A stretch of DNA of 64,000 nucleotides, from positions 5,147,386 to 5,211,385 of the forward strand of contig LR746267.1 in assembly GCA_902729315.2 (NCBI GenBank), in the 5' to 3' direction. Made by a program: the position numbers and the translations under genes. Of this stretch, positions 58,101 through 64,000 are shown piece by piece; the first letter of the stretch is position 1; each line of letters starts with the position of its first letter. The notes beneath the pieces were generated by a model that ran no database searches, was not told the DNA's origin, and worked only from the letters and a program-made list of their open reading frames with translations. The DNA comes from Spirodela intermedia. Lineage: Eukaryota; Streptophyta; Magnoliopsida; Alismatales; Araceae.

Positions 58101-59517
58101 AGCCAGGCAGATGCCTCTGACTTCCGGCATGCTGAAGCGGCTGGTGAAGTCAAAGCACCCTTACGTGGAACGCAACCTAGGGTCTGTGGTGGCCGTCATA
58201 AGGAACTCTGTCGCAAACGCCGCCGGCTTCGAAGCCGTCTACGACCATCTCAAGAAGAGCCATTTGGAGGCCGTAAGCCCCCTCCCCACTGAAAAACCCC
58301 CCAAAAACATGGTCTATAAGTTAATAGTTACAAAAAAAGAAAAAGGGATTCCTCTTTCCCCTCACCTCTTGCTCGCTTCTGTAGGCTGCTGCTGGTGGGC
58401 CCAGAGGCGATCATCCCCCATCTCTGCCGCCGCCCGCCGCCGCCGCCGCCACCGCCGGGGATGTCCCAAGTATAGAAACTCCTGTTACCGGGTTGGAGAT
58501 TGCGGAGGAGATTGCTGGCCCTGTTGGAAGGGATGGAGGAGAGATGAAGGCTGTGAGTTGCATGGCTGACTATGCTTGTCTGCCATGAAAGAAAAAAGTC
58601 TTCTTACTGGTTGACCTTCCCTCCCATCTGCTTCTTATCAGGTCAACGTTGTGTCTGTCCAAATAAAGAAGAAGCCGGTCAGCGCCTTCGGAGCGCTGTT
58701 CGGGGGCTCCTCTGCCAAGAGGAAGCTCGCTCCGGATTCGAAAGGGTCAAACTCCGAGCAGGTACCTAGTTCTTTCAGAGGACTTTCAGAAACCTCGGCG
58801 ACTTTCTCCATCGTCGATCGTTAGGGTTTCCGAAGTATGAAATGTTCATCATGATCTTCCTCCTCCTTTATACAGGCCAAGTTGGAGCAGATCAAGTCCT
58901 CTGTGGCGCTCCCGTTCCACTCGTTCTCCGGCGGCGCCGCCGTGGCCGCCGGAACGGACCGGAGACGCGCGGAGGTCGCCGGAGCTCAGCCACTTGTGCC
59001 CCCCGATCGCGGGGAAGACGAGCCCGCCGGCGGCGGCGCCGAGGTGGAGGATATCATCCCTCTGACGGACGAGTCGGAGGATCCGCCGGCGGACGGGGGC
59101 CGACCGGAAAACGGCTCATCTGCGGCGGCTTCGCCGCCGGTGGGGGCGGAGGAGGAGGAGCAGCCGCTGTCGCTTTCGGAGTTGTCCTCCAGCTTTGAAG
59201 AGTGCTTCAAGGCCGCGGCGGAGAGCCGGCGAGGAGACGGTGCCGCCGCCGCCGCTCCCCCGCAATGGAAGCCGTTCGACTATGCCGCCGCGAGGGAGGA
59301 GGTGAAGTTTGGGGATCGCCGGCAGGGGACGGACCCCGGGGCTGCGCCGGGGGACGGCGGCGGGGATCGCCGGCGTGGAAAGCAGCGTGGCAACGGCGGG
59401 GCTGCCGTCCTCCCCCGGCGGGCACCGGCGACGGAGGACACGGCGGCGGACTTCCAGGCTCCACGGCGGTGCCAGGCCTTCCCCCCCTCCGGCAACCGCA
59501 GCGCCACCTTCCACTGA
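52178..59517 (+). CDS. RRP6L2: Exosome 3'-5' exonuclease RRP6 (RRP6L2-like)
   Basis: Fourteen exons: 52178-52903, 54330-54485, 55868-56026, 56099-56182, 56845-56924, 57075-57125, 57214-57325, 57569-57651, 57736-57781, 57880-57967, 58103-58272, 58385-58552, 58642-58761 and 58876-59517; 894 residues. The N-terminal part resembles the PMC2NT region. DEDD-Y nuclease motifs: VDLEH (D296, E298), HGADRDILW (D353) and [10 protein letters not shown] (D424). An HRDC domain follows at about 485-565 ([31 protein letters not shown]). The C-terminus is long, Ala/Pro/Gly-rich and probably disordered. RRP6 trims rRNA, snoRNA and aberrant transcripts with the nuclear exosome. Introns 1 and 2 are each about 1.4 kb; an 18-G run sits in intron 2. 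Confidence 0.95.
55682..55699. repeat. Poly-G run in RRP6 intron 2
   Basis: Eighteen consecutive G; the length is likely unstable or uncertain. Confidence 0.9.
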
Positions 59518-60347
59518 GCCCTCGCAAAATCAGCCCTTTTTCTCTCTGTCTGTCTCTCTCTCTCTCGATCTGCCGCCCCCCGATTCTGGAAACTTTATTT
59601 CTGTAATAAAAGATTAAATACGTGGCTCAATTTGAAGAAGTTCAGTTATGAATCACTAATTTATAACGTTCAAACATTTATTCTACGGTTTTATTCCCAA
59701 ATAGCGTGGCTCACGGAGGTTGGTCGTCGCGTGTGTAAGTCAACAGTTGGCTGATCTGGCCTGGCCCGGATGAGCTCACCGCGTTGAGATCGGGTCACCC
59801 AACTTGCCGTTGTTGTAGGAACTTGTACATTTACTGTTAAGACCCTGGCTAAAAATTGAAGGCGGTTTTATTTTAAAGCAGAAGTCAACGTGGGAGGAAG
59901 GAAAAAGTGCTCGGAGCTCTCCGGAATCCGTGGTTTTTTTGTGGGGGCCAAAAACAAGGGGAAGACTATTCTCTCTCTCTCTCTTCTCGCTTTCTTCCTC
60001 ACTCTCCTGGATTCCCTCTTTCTTCTTTCCTCCCTCTTTCTGTGGGTTCCTCTCCCTCCCTCTCTCTCTCTCTCTACCCTCTGGATCCCTCTCTTTCTTC
60101 CTTTCTCTCTATCTCTATCCCCTCTAGATCCCCTCTCTCTCTCGTTCTCTATCCCTCTAAATCCCTCTCTCGCTCTAAAACTGAAGAAAATGGATGCATG
60201 ATTAATTACCGATGTTTCTTATTCTTCTTCCAAGTCCGAGTGCATTTATCTGGGAGGAGAAAAGAATGAAAGTCAAGGCCTCTCTCTCTCTATATATATA
60301 TATACATATCTCATCCCGTGGAAGTAGTCTGGTGGTTGATTATGTTT

Positions 60348-60381
<34 letters not shown>

Positions 60382-61036
60382 GTTGACGCGGTGGGGGCGG
60401 AGACAAAAGTGTCATGCGGGCCAAGTCGATGAAATATGGATCATGGCCTAGGGCGGTTAACTTCCACGTGGCATATCCTGGATTAGATCCCCGGATGTGG
60501 ACAAAAAAGCCGCCCTTTTTGTGTCCCACGCAAAACCGTGGACGGAGGCAGAAACAAAGAGAATAGATAAAGAGAAAGGGAGAGGGGAGAGAGAGAGAGA
60601 GAGAAAAGAAAACGGCGGCGGAGGGGTTGGAAACTAGCTGTTTTGCGCCGCCGGGGACTCCTTTTCTTAGGGGCGGCGCTACTACGGCATTGTAGGTTCT
60701 TCGAAACCCCCTGGTTTCCCTCCCCCTCCTCGTTGAAGGAATCCTCCCTCCTCTCTCTCTCTCTCTCTACATCTCTCTTTCCCTCTCCTCCCATGGCCCC
60801 CAGTTTTCCTCTCGCCCTTATTTATCTCTCATCCTCCCCCGTCGCCCTCCACCACGCCCGTCCAAAGTTATCACCGCCTTCTCTCTCTCTCTCTCTCTCT
60901 CTCTATCTGCTCTGCGTTCTGCGCACTCTCTCACCGGAGAAGACGACCCGCCATTGGGGATTTCCGATCTGGGTTTTGAAGATTTCGGATGATCTTGGCG
61001 CGGCCGCCGTAATTCGATCAGCTCTGGTTTTCGTGG
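59518..61036. other. Spacer between RRP6 and the cysteine oxidase gene
   Basis: The left end is the RRP6 3' UTR, with AATAAA-like sequence near 59605. The rest is pyrimidine-rich (59965-60180), with a short TA run (about 60290-60303), a (GA)n run (60350-60379), and then the CT-rich leader of the cysteine oxidase gene (60745-60905). No coding exon is supported. Confidence 0.5.
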
Positions 61037-62805
61037 ATGAAATTTGACGGAATCTCACCGGCGGCGGCGGCGGGGGGGAGAAGGAGGAGCAGGCTCTGCC
61101 GAGACGCCATCCGTGATGTGGAGAGGGTTATACGGAAGAAGGGCGGCGGCGGCGGCGGCGGGGGCGGAGGAGGGCGGCGGAGCTGCCAGCGGCGGCCTCG
61201 CCGGAGAGTGGAGGCGTCCTCCGCCGCCATCCAGTCGCTGTTCCTCGCCTGCAAGTCCGTCTTCAAGGGCCCCGGCACCGTCCCCTCTGCCACCGACGTC
61301 CAGATGCTCCGCCACCTCCTAGGTACGCCGCTGCCGCCGCCGGAGTCTGACCCGAATAGACTGGTTCCCTCGGAATTTCTTGGTGCGTTGAATGATCTGT
61401 GGGTTTTTGTCTTAGATCTCTCCCTCCTTTGACCTCGGATTTTTAATCGGAGATACAGAAAATGGATTTCTTCTCGCCGGTATGTGACCCGAATCGTCTG
61501 CTTCTCTCGGTTGACTTTTTGGGTGCAAGAAATTTCCTGGTGGGTTGAATGATGTGTGGGTTTATTCCTTAAATTTTCTGTTTTCGTTTTTTTCTTGATG
61601 GTTCGGACAGATTTCGGTTGTTTGTTAGTTTCAATTCGTGCAGAAAACTTGCCGCATTTGGAAGCTGACGAGGTTGACTTCAGTTTCGCCGCCACCCATC
61701 TCTTGATCCATCCCATCTCGCCGGAATTTGACCCGAATCGTCTGGCTCCTCCGTTGACTTTTTGGGAAATCATTTTTTTGGGTTTATTGCTGAGATCCAT
61801 CCATTCTTCTGTTTCTCTTGATGGGTCGGACGAGATTTCGGTTGTCTTGTCGGTTTTCGTTCGGGCAGAAAAAGATTGCCGCATTTGGAAGCTGACGAGG
61901 TTGACTTCGATTTCAGACAAGATGAGATCGGAAGACATTGACTTGAGCGCCGACATACCCTTCTTCAAGGCCAAGACCGCCGGGGAAGGCGCCCCTGGTG
62001 TCACCTACACGACGGTCTACCAGTGCAGGAACTTCTCGGTAATTTTTTTTTCCATTTATAGTAACCAGTCATGGAAACATAAAAGAATAATTATATCAAT
62101 TATGATATTTTCCTTTTTTTTCATGAAGATATGCATTTTCTTCCTGCGGCCGGCCGCCGTCATCCCCCTCCACGACCACCCGGACATGACCGTCTTCAGC
62201 AAGCTCCTCCTCGGGTCAATGCACGTGAGATCCTATGACTTCGTTGACCCGGCTGATCCCGCTGCCGCTGCCGCCGCCGCGGCGCCGCCGTCGCCGCAAA
62301 AGAGTACGTGTCTGGGCCGAGACCTTACTAGTTATGGAAATGTCCGAGGACCCAGTGCGTTGATCCCAGAGTTGGTAACATTAGCGTGGAATGCCTGGCA
62401 GGGCGGCTGGCCAGGTTGAAAGTGGACGCTGACCTTTCGGCGCCGTGCGGCGCCTCTGTTCTCTTCCCCGCCGCCGGCGGGAACATCCATGCTTTCACCG
62501 CCGTCACCCCCTGCGCCATCCTGGACATCTTGGGGCCGCCATATTCCACGGAGGACGACCGGGACATCACCTACTACAGAGACCTTCCCTTTTCCGGTAA
62601 GCCGTTGACTTTTGGCCATCGTCTTTCCTCTCGGATTGTGGCTGAGGCGGCGCTGACCTTTTGGCTTCCTCCCGGATTGTGTGGGTGTGCAGGTGGCGGT
62701 GCCGGCGAGGAGGGGGTCTACAGGTGGCTGGAGGAGACCGGGGTGCCCGAAGAAGCGGCGATGACTCTGGTGGAGTACCTCGGCCCGCCGATACTCGACC
62801 TCTGA
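61037..62805 (+). CDS. PCO: Plant cysteine oxidase (N-terminal cysteine dioxygenase)
   Basis: Five exons: 61037-61322, 61917-62038, 62129-62303, 62402-62596 and 62693-62805; 296 residues, as in PCO1/PCO2. The PCO_ADO cupin carries the iron ligands H151 and H153 (PLHDHPDMTVF) and H224 (GGNIHAFTA), followed by LDILGPPYS, a DITYY block and VEYLGPPILDL at the end. PCOs use oxygen to oxidise N-terminal cysteine of group VII ERF factors, sending them to the N-degron pathway, so the enzyme is an oxygen sensor in the cytosol and nucleus. The N-terminus has a run of 11 Gly and the centre an Ala run. Intron 1 contains a tandem duplication that copied its acceptor region. Confidence 0.95.
61349..61917. 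repeat. Tandem duplication within PCO intron 1
   Basis: GACCCGAATCGTCTG-type starts occur at 61349 (weaker), 61486 and 61730, and GGAAGCTGACGAGGTTGACTTC occurs at 61660 and 61888, a period of 227-244 bp. Between them are shared blocks (TTTTTGGG, TTCTTGATGGTTCGGA/CTCTTGATGGGTCGGA, GATTTCGGTTGT, GCAGAAAA). The second copy ends in the real acceptor of exon 2; the first ends in TTCAG at 61679-61683, a possible decoy acceptor. Confidence 0.85.
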
Positions 62806-63351
62806 CCGGCGGCGGCGTCGGTGGGGCCCCTCCTTCGTCTTCCGATATGTGGAAATCCTAGCTGGAGCTGGGTTTTGAGGGAGAAAGCGGAGGGTTTTTC
62901 CCCATCATAGTCGTCATTTTCCTCGTGTTCCTGCTGCCCCCCCGCCGCCGCTGCCGTAGTTGTGGTGGCGGGGGAAGCGGCGGGGCCGTCGTCTTCTTAC
63001 TTCGGTGTCTTTAAAAAGTAGGTTCGCCGGAAGATTGGCTGTAAATCCTTTCCCTTCTATTGATCAGCGGGGTTCTTTAGAGAGGGAGAGACGGAGAGAG
63101 AGTGAGCTAGTGAGAGAGAGAGAGTGAGAGGGAGGGAGAGATAGGAGAGCAGAGAGAGAGCGAGAGAGAAGCTACAAGTAACCGAAAAAGAGTAGGAAAT
63201 ATTTAAATCCGAGGATAAACTAGACTTACGCAAGGATTTCTGATATATAGTTATTTAGAAATTAGAAATTACTCGGGTGTTTGTTTTTACCGGCTAGAAA
63301 AAAGATCTCTTCTTTTTTCTTGCCCCGATCCACCATCCTTATCGATCCGTC
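62806..63351. other. Spacer between cysteine oxidase and NOL
   Basis: PCO 3' UTR followed by a GA-rich stretch (63077-63170) and AT-rich promoter sequence of the next gene. No exon seen. Confidence 0.55.
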
Positions 63352-63634
63352 ATGGCGAGCCTTGTGTGGCTTCCCGCCCTTTCTCTCTCCCCTCCGGCGA
63401 GTTCCTCTCATCTCGCCGACCGCAGGGCGGCCTCTCTCCTCCACCATGCGGCAACGAGAACGCTCCCGCCGCCACCTGCCGCGGCCGCCTCTCTTCGGAG
63501 CGGCGCGCTCCGCCACAGGCGGCCTTATCTCCGGCGGATTCTACCGAGAATCGCCGCCGGAAACTTGGGGGAGGGCGAGAAGCGGGAGCCGATGGTTCCC
63601 CCCTACAACGTGCTCATCACCGGCTCAAGCAAAG
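63352..63634 (+). CDS. NOL: Chlorophyll b reductase NOL, first exon (gene continues beyond the window)
   Basis: Exon 1 encodes 94 residues plus one base: an Ala/Ser/Arg-rich plastid transit peptide, then EPMVPPYNVLITGSSKG, the start of the Rossmann fold of the short-chain dehydrogenase domain, ending at an AAAG|GT donor at 63634/63635. The glycine motif is cut by the intron after its first glycine, as expected. NOL works with NYC1 to reduce chlorophyll b to 7-hydroxymethyl chlorophyll a in thylakoids during chlorophyll breakdown. No second exon is visible in the last 366 bases, so the gene is incomplete here; NYC1 is less likely because its N-terminus is longer. Confidence 0.85.
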
Positions 63635-64000
63635 GTTCCGATTCTCGCGCGGACTCTTGGAAAACGAAGACGGTTTTTCTTTTCGAGATTCAAATTCTTC
63701 CCTTCCAAATTTCGTCCAAGTTCTCCGAAATCTTCTGGATTTCTATCCGCAGCCGTGATAATTCAAGCATCTTCTCTCTTCTTGACCCTTTCGTCCATCG
63801 TCATCCTCTACATAGCTTTCCCGTTGGCCCCTAAAATTAAACGCATGGAGAAAGGCGTTGGAACAGTTCGATCCTACTCTCACGGATTGGGTTTCAGAGT
63901 TGGATTGATTTGGGGCTCGGAATATAAGAAGGATCAGTATGGAATGACTCGGAACATTATGGATAATCTGCGCTACATGTCAGTCTACGAGTTTCCGGGG

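Noticed and set aside
23680-59517. Minor (U12-type) introns and intronic box C/D snoRNAs in NOM1, the helicase and RRP6
   Set aside because: All donors used are GT without the ATCCTT extension, and no convincing paired C (RTGATGA) and D (CTGA) boxes with terminal stems were seen by eye.
59890-60269. Small frames upstream of PCO (about 100-120 codons)
   Set aside because: Their sequence is dominated by CT-repeat translation (Ser/Leu) and lacks any conserved feature; more likely promoter and leader.

Overview
This is a nuclear segment of a flowering-plant genome. It shows intron-rich genes with GT-AG introns, AT-rich spacers, many (CT)n/(GA)n microsatellites, a fragment of plastid DNA inside an intron, and plant-only gene families (plant cysteine oxidase, chlorophyll b reductase, plant-type kelch and GT47 proteins). 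GC-rich first exons with alanine and glycine runs, and an SPT4 C-terminus resembling my recollection of grass sequences, suggest a monocot; that placement is an inference of moderate strength.

Layout, left to right: an AT-rich spacer (1-2414); an Ole e 1-like secreted protein (+, 2415-4860); the transcription elongation factor SPT4 (-, 5430-8077), convergent with it; a 5-kb AT-rich spacer built of diverged tandem repeats (8.1-13.2 kb); a tandem pair of GT47 exostosin-like glycosyltransferases (-, 13216-15273 and 19681-22829) flanking an intronless Lys/Glu/Asp-rich coiled-coil gene (-, 16259-17542); nucleolar MIF4G/MA3 protein NOM1 (+, 23680-28518); an organelle-type cobalamin-independent methionine synthase (-, 28877-33045); a DExH RNA helicase with a C-terminal dsRBD (+, 34988-43217); Sec61 gamma (-, 45235-45595); a membrane-anchored kelch protein (-, 46876-50455); the exosome nuclease RRP6 (+, 52178-59517); a plant cysteine oxidase (+, 61037-62805); and the first exon of NOL chlorophyll b reductase (+, 63352-63634, running off the window). 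Exon boundaries were worked out by hand from GT/AG sites, reading-frame continuity and family conservation, and every multi-exon model closes in frame.

The genes do not form an operon-like system. SPT4, NOM1, the DExH helicase and RRP6 all act in RNA synthesis or processing. The last three carry telo-box (AAACCCT) motifs upstream, with site II (TGGGCC) motifs at NOM1 and the helicase, which is consistent with shared growth-linked control. I did not find an undescribed multi-gene system. The most interesting features are local duplications that copy splice acceptors or gene ends (SPT4 intron 4, PCO intron 1, the tail of the Lys/Glu-rich gene), a 447-bp unit repeated three times in the kelch/RRP6 divergent promoter, and a rearranged plastid insertion (ycf2-ycf15 joined to rpl2) in a kelch intron.
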